A stretch of DNA of 64,000 nt from an uncultured Lachnospiraceae bacterium (GTDB taxonomy: Bacteria > Bacillota > Clostridia > Lachnospirales > Lachnospiraceae): the NCBI GenBank assembly GCA_947571775.1, contig CANOZK010000007.1, positions 82,924 to 146,923 of the forward strand, written 5' to 3'. The notes below the pieces were generated by a model. That model saw only the letters and a program-made list of their open reading frames with translations. It ran no database searches and was not told where the DNA came from. The translations under genes were made by a program, and so were the position numbers. Shown here one piece after another: positions 1 through 8,017 of this stretch (position 1 is the stretch's first letter; each line of letters begins with the position of its first letter).

Positions 1-344
1 CGCTGGATGTGGAAAAGATGCGGGAAGCCGCTTCTTATGTAATCGGACGGCATGATTTTGCCAGTTTCTGCGGAGCCGGAGCGCAGGTAAAATCCACGGT
101 GCGTTTGGTAACTGGATTTTCGGTAGAACGCGAAGGCGAAATGATTTACCTGCGGGTTTCCGGCAGAGGGTTTCTCTATCATATGGTGCGGATTTTTGCG
201 GGGACGCTGATCGAAGTCGGAAACGGTATCTATCCCCCGGAACATATGCAGGAAATCCTGGATGCGAAAGAGCGGGGGGCAGCAGGGCCTACGGCTCCGG
301 CCTGCGGCCTGACCTTGTTGGGGATTGAGTTTTTGGAGAGTTGA
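1..344 (+). CDS. truA: tRNA pseudouridine synthase A, C-terminal part
   Basis: TruA converts uridines 38-40 of the tRNA anticodon arm to pseudouridine. The frame is open from base 3, so the gene starts left of the window; the GTG at base 9 is an internal valine codon. About 113 residues are visible, under half of the usual 245-260. The FLYHMVR motif of the TruA catalytic fold is at bases 171-191, followed by the usual C-terminal region ending in a G-L-x-L-L motif before the stop. It converges on the RNase H gene with 39 bases between them and no clear terminator. The family call is secure; nothing can be said of its start or promoter. Confidence 0.93.
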   Translation, partial: LDVEKMREAASYVIGRHDFASFCGAGAQVKSTVRLVTGFSVEREGEMIYLRVSGRGFLYHMVRIFAGTLIEVGNGIYPPEHMQEILDAKERGAAGPTAPACGLTLLGIEFLES

Positions 345-383
345 AAAGATGTGAAAATTTGTGGGCTTTTCCAAAGTACCTTG

Positions 384-977
384 TTAGAGGTTTCTGGAGA
401 AAGCCTCTTTTGCCAGACGGTCAGCCAGATCGTTGTATCTATCCCCAGAATGACCTTTCACTTTGACGAAGCGGATATCCATTTTTGTTTTTGCCTGTTC
501 GTAAAAGGCTTTGTATGCCTGTGTCCCTGCCTTTTTCGTTTGCCATTCCCCAATGCACCATTTGGCGATGCCTTCATAGTCGTGAAAAATGGTAACGCTT
601 TTGATTTGGTGTTCTAGACAGTACTCAATTGCTTTTTGGGAGCCTTTGATTTCTCCGGCGACGTTGTGCATCTGGGCCAGTTCAGGATCGTCGTAGCATG
701 CGAGGAGATGTTCTTCTTTTCCTGCATAGAGAATCACAACGCCACAGGAAAATCGCCTGGTCGCCGCCTGGTAGCTGCCATCTACATAGGCAACCGCCTC
801 TGTGGGCGGACTGCTTGTCCGTTCGGACAGTCCCATATATTCTTCTGCCTGTGCGAGAGTGGCGAATCCTTTAAACTGTGCGCCGGGAAAGCAGTGAACC
901 TGTTCTTGGCACTGTGCCCAGGTCGAATAAATGCCCGGTGTTTTTCCTTTTCGGACTGCATATACTTTTTTTGCCAT
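384..977 (-). CDS. rnhA: Ribonuclease HI with viroplasmin-type N-terminal domain
   Basis: Degrades the RNA strand of RNA:DNA hybrids in the cytoplasm. Residues 1-48 form a viroplasmin/Caulimovirus-VI-like hybrid-binding module (KVYAVRKGKTPGIY at the start), and residues 61-197 are the RNase H fold. The four acidic catalytic residues can be placed at D66 (YVDGS), E109 (GEIKGS), D133 (HDYEG) and D183 (YNDLAD), with the conserved H176 in KGHSGD. An AAAGGA ribosome binding site lies 7 bases before the ATG at 977. At 197 residues it is shorter than eukaryotic RNase H1 but normal for clostridial homologues. It appears monocistronic and faces truA tail to tail. Confidence 0.93.
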   Translation of the reverse strand: MAKKVYAVRKGKTPGIYSTWAQCQEQVHCFPGAQFKGFATLAQAEEYMGLSERTSSPPTEAVAYVDGSYQAATRRFSCGVVILYAGKEEHLLACYDDPELAQMHNVAGEIKGSQKAIEYCLEHQIKSVTIFHDYEGIAKWCIGEWQTKKAGTQAYKAFYEQAKTKMDIRFVKVKGHSGDRYNDLADRLAKEAFSRNL

Positions 978-999
978 TGCGCATCCTTTCTTTTTGGGA

Positions 1000-1689
1000 T
1001 TAGGCTTTAAAGCGGTAGCCTACGCCCCATATTGTTTCAATATATTGCGGTTTCGCCGTGTTGAATTCTATTTTTTCACGGATTTTTTTGATGTGTACGG
1101 TTACTGTGGCGATATCCCCGATGGATTCCATATCCCAGATTTCCCGGAACAGTTCTTCTTTGGCGAAGACTCGGTTGGGATTTTGAGCCAGGAATGTGAG
1201 CAGATCGAATTCTTTGGTGGTAAAGGTGGTTTCCTCTCCGTTTACCCATACCCGCCGGGCTGTCTTATCAATCTTGATTCCCCGTATTTCTACGATATCA
1301 TTTTGACGAACACCGCTGTGGATCAGTCGGTTGTAGCGTTCCAGATGCGCCTTTACCCGTGCGACCAGTTCGCTGGGGCTGAAAGGCTTGGTCATATAGT
1401 CGTCGGCGCCTAGGCCCAGGCCGCGGATCTTGTCGATATCGTCTTTTTTGGCCGATACCATAATGATGGGGGTGTTCTGCGAATCCCGCACTCGCCGGCA
1501 GATTTCAAATCCGTCCACCTCCGGCAGCATTAGATCCAGGATAATCAAATCAAAACTCCTGTTCAAAGCCATCTGTAATCCTAAGTCTCCCCGGTTGGCG
1601 ATTTCCACTTCAAATCCGCTTAACTCCAGATAATCTTTCTCCAGATCTGCAATCGCCTCTTCGTCTTCAATGATCAGAATCTTACTCAT
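1000..1689 (-). CDS. OmpR-family response regulator
   Basis: Two-component response regulator of 229 residues: receiver domain (1-118) plus winged-helix DNA-binding domain (about 130-229). The phosphoacceptor is D52 (LILDLMLP), the acidic pocket E8/D9, the switch residue S79 and the lysine K101. The ATG at 1689 is preferred over an in-frame one at 1722 because AGGAGG lies 9 bases upstream of it. It overlaps the 3' end of the sensor kinase gene by 8 bases, and transcription runs kinase then regulator, which is an unusual order. The sequence resembles the VanR/PhoP branch, but the signal cannot be read from the sequence. Confidence 0.92.
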   Translation of the reverse strand: MSKILIIEDEEAIADLEKDYLELSGFEVEIANRGDLGLQMALNRSFDLIILDLMLPEVDGFEICRRVRDSQNTPIIMVSAKKDDIDKIRGLGLGADDYMTKPFSPSELVARVKAHLERYNRLIHSGVRQNDIVEIRGIKIDKTARRVWVNGEETTFTTKEFDLLTFLAQNPNRVFAKEELFREIWDMESIGDIATVTVHIKKIREKIEFNTAKPQYIETIWGVGYRFKA

Positions 1690-2833
1690 CTGCTGGTACC
1701 TCCTGGTATTTTCTAAGTACAAAGTACATAATGGTGCCGATGCCCTCTTTGCTGGTGGCCCACACCTTTCCTCCGTGGTCTTCCATAATCTTTTTTACAA
1801 TAGACAGGCCGATTCCGCTGCCGCCTTTGGAAGAATTGCGGGATACATCTGTGCGGTAAAATCGATCGAAAATATAGGCTAGGTCTTTGGAAGCAATGCC
1901 CTTGCCGTTGTCTTCAATCTCTATCTGAATAAAATCCCCCACGTCTTTGACCCGAAGCTGGATGATTCCATGGTCTTTATTCATGTATTTTGTGGAATTG
2001 CCAATGATGTTATTGACTACCCGGCCTAGCTGCTCGCCGTCCGCAATGATCACGGCCTCATCGTCTACATAATTGGCATAGACCAGTTCAATCCCTTTTA
2101 CCTCCAATTCCAGCCCCAATTCCTCTGCACAATCGTTGAAATAATCGTTTACCCGGATTTTGCTAAAGGTATAGGGAATGCGGTTGGTATCGATTTTGGA
2201 ATAGAAGGTCAGTTCATTGATCAGATGATCCATCTCGGTTGCTTTGTTATAGATGGTGCGGATATAGCGGTCCATTTTCTCCGGTGTGTCCGCTACCCCG
2301 TCCATAATACCCTCTACATAGCCTTTGATGGCCGTGATCGGGGTTTTCAGATCGTGGGAGATGTTGCTGATTAATTCTTTGTTTTCTTTGTCCAAGACAA
2401 TCTTTTCTTCTGTGGATTCCTTTAAGCGTTTGCGCATTTCCTCAAAATCCTGACAGAGCTCGGCAAACTCGTCGCTGCCCTCCACATCCATGGTAAAGTC
2501 CAGATTGCCTTCTTTGATATTATTGGTGGCTCTTTTTAATTTTACCAGGGGGGCGGCAACGCTCCGGTAAATCCAGGAACCGACCGTCAGGCTGGTAAAA
2601 GTCATAATGATCAGGGCCACAAACAGCACGTCTTTCGTCATTAACTGGATTCTGGCGTCGCTGTTATTGGATTCTGCGATAGATAAATCGTAATGAGAGG
2701 ATTCTGTATCTTGTGTTTGGGTAACCTGGCCGGCTTGAATTTGCCCGAATCCATATAAAGTCGCCATAAATAAAAGTACAGGCACCAATACAACCATAAG
2801 AAAACCTACGATAATCCTGGTCTGCAGCTTCAT
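1682..2833 (-). CDS. Sensor histidine kinase, HAMP type
   Basis: Membrane sensor kinase partnered with the regulator it overlaps. Numbered from an upstream in-frame start at 2851, it has a first membrane helix at residues 12-35, a short extracytoplasmic loop of only about 40 residues, a second helix at 74-96, a HAMP segment at 97-150, a HisKA domain with the phosphorylated histidine H166 in NISHDLKTP, and an HATPase_c domain with N (NIIGNSTKY), G1 (EDNGKGI) and G2 (GGSGIGLSI) boxes. I prefer the ATG at 2833, with GGGG six bases upstream. The tiny sensor loop suggests membrane or intramembrane sensing rather than binding of a large ligand; that is inference. Confidence 0.9.
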   Translation of the reverse strand: MKLQTRIIVGFLMVVLVPVLLFMATLYGFGQIQAGQVTQTQDTESSHYDLSIAESNNSDARIQLMTKDVLFVALIIMTFTSLTVGSWIYRSVAAPLVKLKRATNNIKEGNLDFTMDVEGSDEFAELCQDFEEMRKRLKESTEEKIVLDKENKELISNISHDLKTPITAIKGYVEGIMDGVADTPEKMDRYIRTIYNKATEMDHLINELTFYSKIDTNRIPYTFSKIRVNDYFNDCAEELGLELEVKGIELVYANYVDDEAVIIADGEQLGRVVNNIIGNSTKYMNKDHGIIQLRVKDVGDFIQIEIEDNGKGIASKDLAYIFDRFYRTDVSRNSSKGGSGIGLSIVKKIMEDHGGKVWATSKEGIGTIMYFVLRKYQEVPADE

Positions 2834-2871
2834 AAAAATCCCCGCTTCCATGCTCTTTATGTGATATTGCA

Positions 2872-3016
2872 GTAACAGTTCAGACAGGCACTATCCCGCG
2901 AAGTGTCGACTTGCAGTTGCAAGTCGATCCTGAGACAGACCAGCGACAAACTGCGTTTTGCAGTTTGTGTGCATATTTTTTGTGTGACAGTGAAACCTGG
3001 AAGGTTGAACTGTTAC
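2872..3016. repeat. Dispersed GTAACAGTTC-type inverted-repeat element, copy 1
   Basis: A 145-base non-coding block bounded by perfect 11-base inverted repeats, GTAACAGTTCA at 2872-2882 and TGAACTGTTAC at 3006-3016. Inside are a perfect hairpin (TCGACTTGC/GCAAGTCGA), a second one (CAAACTGC/GCAGTTTG), the box TATCCCGCGAA at 2892-2902 and TGAGACA 39 bases further on. The same two boxes with the same spacing recur in the copy at 60869-61007, so this is a repeat family and not chance. It lies between a kinase gene start and the ilvB promoter. It may be a MITE-like or structured regulatory element. Confidence 0.7.
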
Positions 3017-3144
3017 ATATTGTAAGCTATTATAGCATAGAAAGGAGATTTTATCTCTAAATTTTCTATAAACTGTTGTGGGGGTGGATGTGTTTGGGGG
3101 CTTCCATCCATAAATTGATTTCCGTGAAATTGAAGATAAAACTG

Positions 3145-3174
3145 TTGACAAGGAAACGGACTTTCTGTTATACT
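3145..3174 (+). promoter_or_regulatory. Sigma-A promoter of the ilvBN T-box operon
   Basis: TTGACA at 3145-3150 and TATACT at 3169-3174, 18 bases apart, give a near-consensus housekeeping promoter. Transcription would start near 3181, about 25 bases before the T-box Stem I. Confidence 0.8.
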
Positions 3175-3180
3175 ACAAAA

Positions 3181-3495
3181 ACAAACATTGAGCAATACAA
3201 CAAATGCTGTGACAGGGAGGAGTATGCATCTGTCGATATCACAGAGAGAAGATGGCTGGTGGAAATCTTCATGGAGAGGATGCGGAAAGTAACCCTTGAG
3301 CAGGAGAGCCGAACGGGCGGAATTTTAAGAATCTGCTTTATTAAGTTTTCACGTCTATCCCACGTTACAGGGATACGGTATCGATTCTTCTGTGAAGGAT
3401 CCGTACTGGCAGAGTGCAAGGAAGTTTTTCTTTGAATTTAGGTGGTACCACGGACTTTTATCCGCCCTAAGCCCATAGCGGCTTAGGGTTTTTTT
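3181..3495 (+). promoter_or_regulatory. T-box leader, probable tRNA-Val specificity, with terminator
   Basis: A tRNA-sensing leader upstream of ilvB. Visible landmarks: the Stem I apical motif CAGAGAG near 3242 with the matching GGTGGAAA at 3258-3265, the T-box sequence GGTGGTACCACGG at 3441-3453, and a terminator stem CCCTAAGCC (3465-3473) / GGCTTAGGG (3480-3488) followed by seven Ts. The specifier position fits the usual NNN-ACC pattern as GTA at 3289-3291 followed by ACC, which would read tRNA-Val. Uncharged tRNA would stabilise the antiterminator and switch ilvBN on. T-box identity is clear; the valine codon assignment is a reading of one pattern. Confidence 0.9.
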
Positions 3496-3513
3496 CGTTA
3501 AGGAGGACATTTT

Positions 3514-5244
3514 ATGAACCAAATCAAAGGAACGGAATTATTTGTAAAGGCATTGAAAGAAGAAGGGGTGGATATCCTCTTTGGCTATCCAGGAGGACAG
3601 GCCATTGATTTATTCGATTCCCTGTATGGTCAAAATGACATTGAAGTAGTTTTACCTCGGCATGAGCAGGCGTTGGTGCATGCAGCGGACGGCTATGCCC
3701 GTTCCACCGGAAAAGTAGGGGTTTGCCTGGTGACCAGCGGGCCGGGGGCGACCAACCTGGTGACTGGAATCGCCACGGCCAATTATGACAGTGTGCCGTT
3801 GGTGTGTTTTACCGGACAGGTGCCGCTGAATCTGATTGGAAACGATGCGTTCCAGGAAGTGGATATCGTAGGAATTACCCGCAGCATCTGCAAACATTCC
3901 ATCACGGTACGCAGGCGCGAAGACCTGGGGCGGATTATCAAAGAAGCTTTTTTCATCGCGCGCAATGGAAAGCCGGGGCCGGTGCTGGTGGATATTCCCA
4001 AAGATATCCAGCAGGCGTTGGGGTCAGATGAATATCCTTCCGAGGCAAATATCCGCAGCTATAAGCCTAGCACAAAAGTGCACGAAGGACAGTTGAAAAA
4101 GGCTTTGAGACTGTTAAACGCAGCCAAACGTCCGGTATTTCTGCTGGGCGGCGGCGTCAAAATTGCTCATGCCAATGAGGCCATGACCCGTTTGGCAGAG
4201 CTGACGCAGATTCCAGTTATCACCACAATTATGGGAAAGGGGGCGATTCCTACTGATCATCCTCTGTATGTGGGAAACATTGGTATCCATGGAAATTATG
4301 CTTCCAATACGGCAATCAGCGAGTGCGATGTGCTGTTTTCCATCGGAACGCGGTTCAACGACCGAATCACCGGAAAAATCAGCGAATTTGCAAAAAATGC
4401 TTCCATTGTCCATATCGACATTGATTCGGCTTCGATTTCCCGAAATATTGTGGTGGACATTCCGATTGTGGCCGACGCGGGGTCTGCCATTGAAAAAATG
4501 CTGGAATACGCAAAACCATTGCAGACAAAAGGATGGCTGGAAAAAATCCAGAACTGGAAAGAGGATCATCCTTTGGGTATGAACCACCGTTATCCAGGAC
4601 TGAACCCGGAGAAAATCATCTGCAAAATCAACGAACTGTTCCCCGACGCCATTGTGACCACCGATGTGGGCCAGAATCAGCTTTGGACGACACAGTTCCT
4701 CTCCATGACTGGAAAACGGCAGCTTTTGACTTCCGGCGGTCTGGGAACCATGGGTTATGGTCTGCCGGCTGCCATCGGCGCACAGCTCGGCAACCCCGAT
4801 CAGAGGGTGATTGCCATCTCCGGCGACGGCGGGATGCAGATGAACATTCAAGAGATGGCCACGGCCATGTGCCAGGAACTTCCGTTGATTCTGTGCGTAC
4901 TGAACAATTCCTGGCTCGGAAATGTGCGCCAGTGGCAGGAGATGTTTTTTGACAAACGTTATTCCGCGACTTGTCTGCGCTACCGCAAGGGCTGCAGCCG
5001 GGATTGCTTAAACCCGGAGAAATGCTGCCCGCCCTATACGCCGGATTTTGTAAAATTGGCGGAAAGCTACGGCGCGCAGGCTATTCGGGTAGAGCAGGCA
5101 GAGGATCTGGAAGCCGCTTTTCTGGCTGCGAAAAATGAGACCAAACGGCCCACGCTGATTGAATTTCTCATCGATCCAGAAGCAAATGTATCACCCATGG
5201 TAGCCACAGGCAAACCATTGAATGAAATGGTTTTGGAATGTTAG
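3514..5244 (+). CDS. ilvB: Acetolactate synthase, large catalytic subunit
   Basis: Condenses two pyruvates to acetolactate, or pyruvate with 2-ketobutyrate, using thiamine diphosphate: the first committed step to valine, leucine and isoleucine. At 576 residues it has full family length. The TPP-activating glutamate is E51 (LPRHEQA) and the TPP/metal motif runs from GDG (437-439) to NN (464-465). A Ser-Gly-Pro-Gly-x-Thr segment and the central FAD-type domain are present. AAGGAGG precedes the ATG at 3514. Between 487 and 505 lies a cysteine-rich insertion (C487, C494, C498, C504, C505) in front of the PDFVKLAE motif, absent from the standard enterobacterial enzyme. Controlled by the T-box leader and followed by the regulatory subunit. 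Confidence 0.97.
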   Translation: MNQIKGTELFVKALKEEGVDILFGYPGGQAIDLFDSLYGQNDIEVVLPRHEQALVHAADGYARSTGKVGVCLVTSGPGATNLVTGIATANYDSVPLVCFTGQVPLNLIGNDAFQEVDIVGITRSICKHSITVRRREDLGRIIKEAFFIARNGKPGPVLVDIPKDIQQALGSDEYPSEANIRSYKPSTKVHEGQLKKALRLLNAAKRPVFLLGGGVKIAHANEAMTRLAELTQIPVITTIMGKGAIPTDHPLYVGNIGIHGNYASNTAISECDVLFSIGTRFNDRITGKISEFAKNASIVHIDIDSASISRNIVVDIPIVADAGSAIEKMLEYAKPLQTKGWLEKIQNWKEDHPLGMNHRYPGLNPEKIICKINELFPDAIVTTDVGQNQLWTTQFLSMTGKRQLLTSGGLGTMGYGLPAAIGAQLGNPDQRVIAISGDGGMQMNIQEMATAMCQELPLILCVLNNSWLGNVRQWQEMFFDKRYSATCLRYRKGCSRDCLNPEKCCPPYTPDFVKLAESYGAQAIRVEQAEDLEAAFLAAKNETKRPTLIEFLIDPEANVSPMVATGKPLNEMVLEC

Positions 5245-5257
5245 GAGGAATAAGAAT

Positions 5258-5758
5258 ATGAAGAAACGTTGGATTTCGCTGTTTGTGGAAAATGAAGTCG
5301 GTATGCTGGCAAAAATCTCCGGCCTCTTTTCTGGAAAATCATACAATCTGCAGTCTCTCACCGTTGGGGAAACCGAAGACCCCACGATTTCCCGCATGAC
5401 CATTGGGCTGCTCAGCGATGATATTACCTTTGAACAGATCAAAAAACAGTTAAACCGGAGCGTGGGAATCATCAAAGTGATTGATTTTACCGATACGCCG
5501 ATCCATATGAAAGAAATTTTATTTGTAAAAGTCAAAGGCTGTACCAAAAGCGACCGGGAAGAGGTCTTTCGGATTGCGCAGGTTTTCGGGATTCAGGTTA
5601 CGGATTACGGCAAGAGCAATATCCTGTTGGAATCCACGCAGACCGAGGCGCGCAATAACGATATTATCAATCTTCTCAATCAGGATTTCAGCGGCCGCAT
5701 TGAAGTGGTGCGGGGCGGCAGCGTTGCAGTAGAGGCCATCAGTATGCAGGATAGATAA
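5258..5758 (+). CDS. ilvN: Acetolactate synthase, small regulatory subunit
   Basis: The ACT-domain subunit that activates the large subunit and confers feedback inhibition, classically by valine. The N-terminal ACT domain covers residues 1-75 (ISLFVENEVGMLAKISGLF near the start), and a C-terminal ALS_ss domain covers about 80-160. The start at 5258 follows TTAGGAGGAA at a good distance; a longer in-frame ORF reaching into ilvB has no such site. It begins 13 bases after ilvB ends, so the two are translated from one T-box-controlled message. At 166 residues it has the normal length of the short bacterial IlvN/IlvH class. Confidence 0.95.
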   Translation: MKKRWISLFVENEVGMLAKISGLFSGKSYNLQSLTVGETEDPTISRMTIGLLSDDITFEQIKKQLNRSVGIIKVIDFTDTPIHMKEILFVKVKGCTKSDREEVFRIAQVFGIQVTDYGKSNILLESTQTEARNNDIINLLNQDFSGRIEVVRGGSVAVEAISMQDR

Positions 5759-5780
5759 GGGATAATAGAAAGGGGAATTT

Positions 5781-7484
5781 ATGAAAAATGCCAATGACCT
5801 CAAACAACTGCTTCGGCAAATCGACCACAAGAGTTATCCGGCATACAAGGACACACGGGGAAGCTATCGCTTTCCCGGTTATGTGTTAAATATCGACCAT
5901 GTACAAGGCGATCCGTTTGCTTCGCCTTCTAAAGTCAGTGTTTCGGTGGCGGGGCTGGAGGCTGGATTTCCCGTGGATACTTATGACCAGCCGCATAAGC
6001 GCATTGCTTTGCAGGATCACATCCTGCGCCTGTTTTCCCGCGCGCTGGGTCAGTACAGCTTTAAGGCCCGTGGCTCCGGTAAAAGCGGTTTGATCAGCGT
6101 CAGCCGGTGCGGGCAGGAGATCCTAGAGCGCACGGCCTGCCAGCTCAATCCCAAAAACGGCGATCTGCTTATCCGTATGGAGGTGGGCTTCCCTGCGGAT
6201 GGCCGCCGTATCAACTCTGGGGAATTGATCAAAATCCTCTTTGATTTCCTGCCGGAATGTATCCCCGCCAGTCTCTTTTACAAACGGCTGAACGCCCGGA
6301 AAATCCAGCAGGTCAGGGAATTGAGCGAAGACCAGTATTATATTCGACAGCAGCTAAAGGAGAAGCGGCTGACTGCCTTTGTGGCAAACGGAACTATCTT
6401 GCCAAGGGAAAGCGGCATCTCCTCCCGCCCGATGAAAAACGCGGTGCCTTTTTGCTCTCCAAAGTCTCTGGAAATCACTCTCGATCTGCCCCATCGCGGC
6501 CCGATTGCCGGGATGGGCATTCCACAGGGAATTACGCTGATTGTGGGCGGCGGCTATCATGGAAAGTCCACATTGCTAAAAGCTCTGGAACTGGGTGTGT
6601 ATGACCACATTGCCGGAGATGGGCGCGAGTATGTGGCCACGGACGATACCGCTGTGAAAATCCGTGCGGAGGATGGCCGCAGCATCAAAAAGGCTGATAT
6701 CTCCATGTTTATCAACAATCTGCCCAACAACCAGGACACCAGAGTCTTTTCCACAGAAGATGCCAGCGGAAGTACTTCTCAGGCGGCCAATGTAGTGGAG
6801 GCCATGGAGGCGGATACTCGGCTGTTCCTCATTGACGAGGATACCTGCGCCACTAATTTTATGGTGCGGGACGATTTGATGCAGCGGGTGGTGCACCGCG
6901 ATCAGGAACCGATTACCCCATTTATCGAACGGGTACGGCAGATTTACCAGGAACAGGGGATCTCCTCGATTCTGGTAGCGGGAAGTTCTGGATCTTATTT
7001 TCATGTGGCGGATGTGATTTTACAGATGAATCAATACAAACCTATGGATATCACCAAACTGGCAAAAGAGGAAGCGAAGAAGTTCCCGCTCACCTGTGAA
7101 GATGCCCCGAAAGCAACGCCTCCCCAGAATAGCCGGTGTCCCCGCCAGGCTTGCGCTTTCCGAAAAAACGATCGGATTAAAATGAAGACATTGGGCAAAG
7201 ACGCCTTTTCCATCAACAAAGAAACCGTGGATCTGCGTTATGTGGAGCAGCTTGTGGACAGCGAGCAGACTACGGCGCTGGCTTATCTGCTGAAATATAT
7301 GGAGCTTCACTGCTTCAATGGACATACCGCTTTAAAAGATATCGTCGCCGAATTATCCGATCGCATCCAGAAACACGGGCTGGTCTCCGTCAACGAGGGG
7401 GCTTATCTGTCTTCCAATCTGGCCATGCCCAGGCCGCAGGAAATCTATGCCTGTGTCAACCGTTACCGGGGGCTTATGCTATAA
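5781..7484 (+). CDS. ABC-class ATPase (PF09818-type, MRB1590-like)
   Basis: A 567-residue soluble ATPase of the 'predicted ATPase of the ABC class' family, not a transporter. It has an N-terminal alpha/beta domain (1-240), the P-loop GGGYHGKS at 256-263 with K262, and a Walker B-like LIDED at 350-354. A trypanosome relative, MRB1590, takes part in mitochondrial RNA editing and binds nucleic acid; the bacterial role is unknown to me. There is a small cysteine cluster (C-P-R-Q-A-C) near residue 455. It starts 22 bases after ilvN, so it may share the T-box message, and ends before a strong terminator at 7513. No membrane segment is visible. Confidence 0.85.
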   Translation: MKNANDLKQLLRQIDHKSYPAYKDTRGSYRFPGYVLNIDHVQGDPFASPSKVSVSVAGLEAGFPVDTYDQPHKRIALQDHILRLFSRALGQYSFKARGSGKSGLISVSRCGQEILERTACQLNPKNGDLLIRMEVGFPADGRRINSGELIKILFDFLPECIPASLFYKRLNARKIQQVRELSEDQYYIRQQLKEKRLTAFVANGTILPRESGISSRPMKNAVPFCSPKSLEITLDLPHRGPIAGMGIPQGITLIVGGGYHGKSTLLKALELGVYDHIAGDGREYVATDDTAVKIRAEDGRSIKKADISMFINNLPNNQDTRVFSTEDASGSTSQAANVVEAMEADTRLFLIDEDTCATNFMVRDDLMQRVVHRDQEPITPFIERVRQIYQEQGISSILVAGSSGSYFHVADVILQMNQYKPMDITKLAKEEAKKFPLTCEDAPKATPPQNSRCPRQACAFRKNDRIKMKTLGKDAFSINKETVDLRYVEQLVDSEQTTALAYLLKYMELHCFNGHTALKDIVAELSDRIQKHGLVSVNEGAYLSSNLAMPRPQEIYACVNRYRGLML

Positions 7485-7512
7485 AATTTTTCTGGTTTTA
7501 TAATATAGAAAG

Positions 7513-7553
7513 AAAAGCCGTTGAGCGTTATCATTGACACTCAATGGCTTTTT
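7513..7553. terminator. Bidirectional terminator after the ilvBN-ATPase operon
   Basis: AAAAGCCGTTGAG at 7513-7525 pairs with CTCAATGGCTTTT near 7540-7552, with one G-T pair, and runs into a T stretch on the plus strand; the A run on the left would serve the minus-strand flagellar genes that end at 7649. Confidence 0.85.
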
Positions 7554-7648
7554 TGCAATTACGATTAGAGGTCAATGGCCAAAGGTTTTGTGTTTCGGTT
7601 ATATTCCTTTAATTTTTTGCCTGCTGTCCCAGCTTTTGTTTATGTATA

Positions 7649-8017
7649 TCACTGGGCGTCTGTCTCGTCGATATCCGGCGCGGTGGCTGGAGCTTCTTCC
7701 GGTGTTTCCTCCGGTTCTTGTTCTATTGGCTCTTTCTCCAGAGTACTGCCCGGCACAAAATGGAGAAAGTATGCGTAGATATCGACCACGGCCTTATACA
7801 GTTCTTCCGGGATTTCCGTTCCAAGATTTAGCTGTGACAAAACGGTGGCCAGGGAGTTGTCCTCGTATACCGGCACGCCAGTTTCGTTTGCAATTTCCAC
7901 CATTTTCTCGGCCAGATGTCCCATGCCGGAAGCCACCACCACCGGGGCTGCCGACTGCCGTTCGTCGTATTTTAAGGCCACTGCTTTTTTGTTCAGCAAA
8001 TCATTAAATCGTGACAT
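7649..8017 (-). CDS. FlhB C-terminal-domain-like protein (FlhX/YlqH type)
   Basis: 122 residues matching only the cytoplasmic autocleaved domain of the flagellar export switch protein FlhB: KKAVALKYD near residue 10, then VVVASG, LAEKMVEIA and EIPEELYKAV. In real FlhB this domain follows membrane helices and an NPTH cleavage site; here both are missing and the position of NPTH is taken by LLNKK. Homologues such as B. subtilis YlqH sit in the same setting. It overlaps the upstream FliK/YlqG-like gene by 14 bases, so the two are co-translated. The tail (90-122) is rich in E, P and T. It may act as a switch accessory in flagellar export; the exact role is not known. Confidence 0.85.
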   Translation of the reverse strand: MSRFNDLLNKKAVALKYDERQSAAPVVVASGMGHLAEKMVEIANETGVPVYEDNSLATVLSQLNLGTEIPEELYKAVVDIYAYFLHFVPGSTLEKEPIEQEPEETPEEAPATAPDIDETDAQ

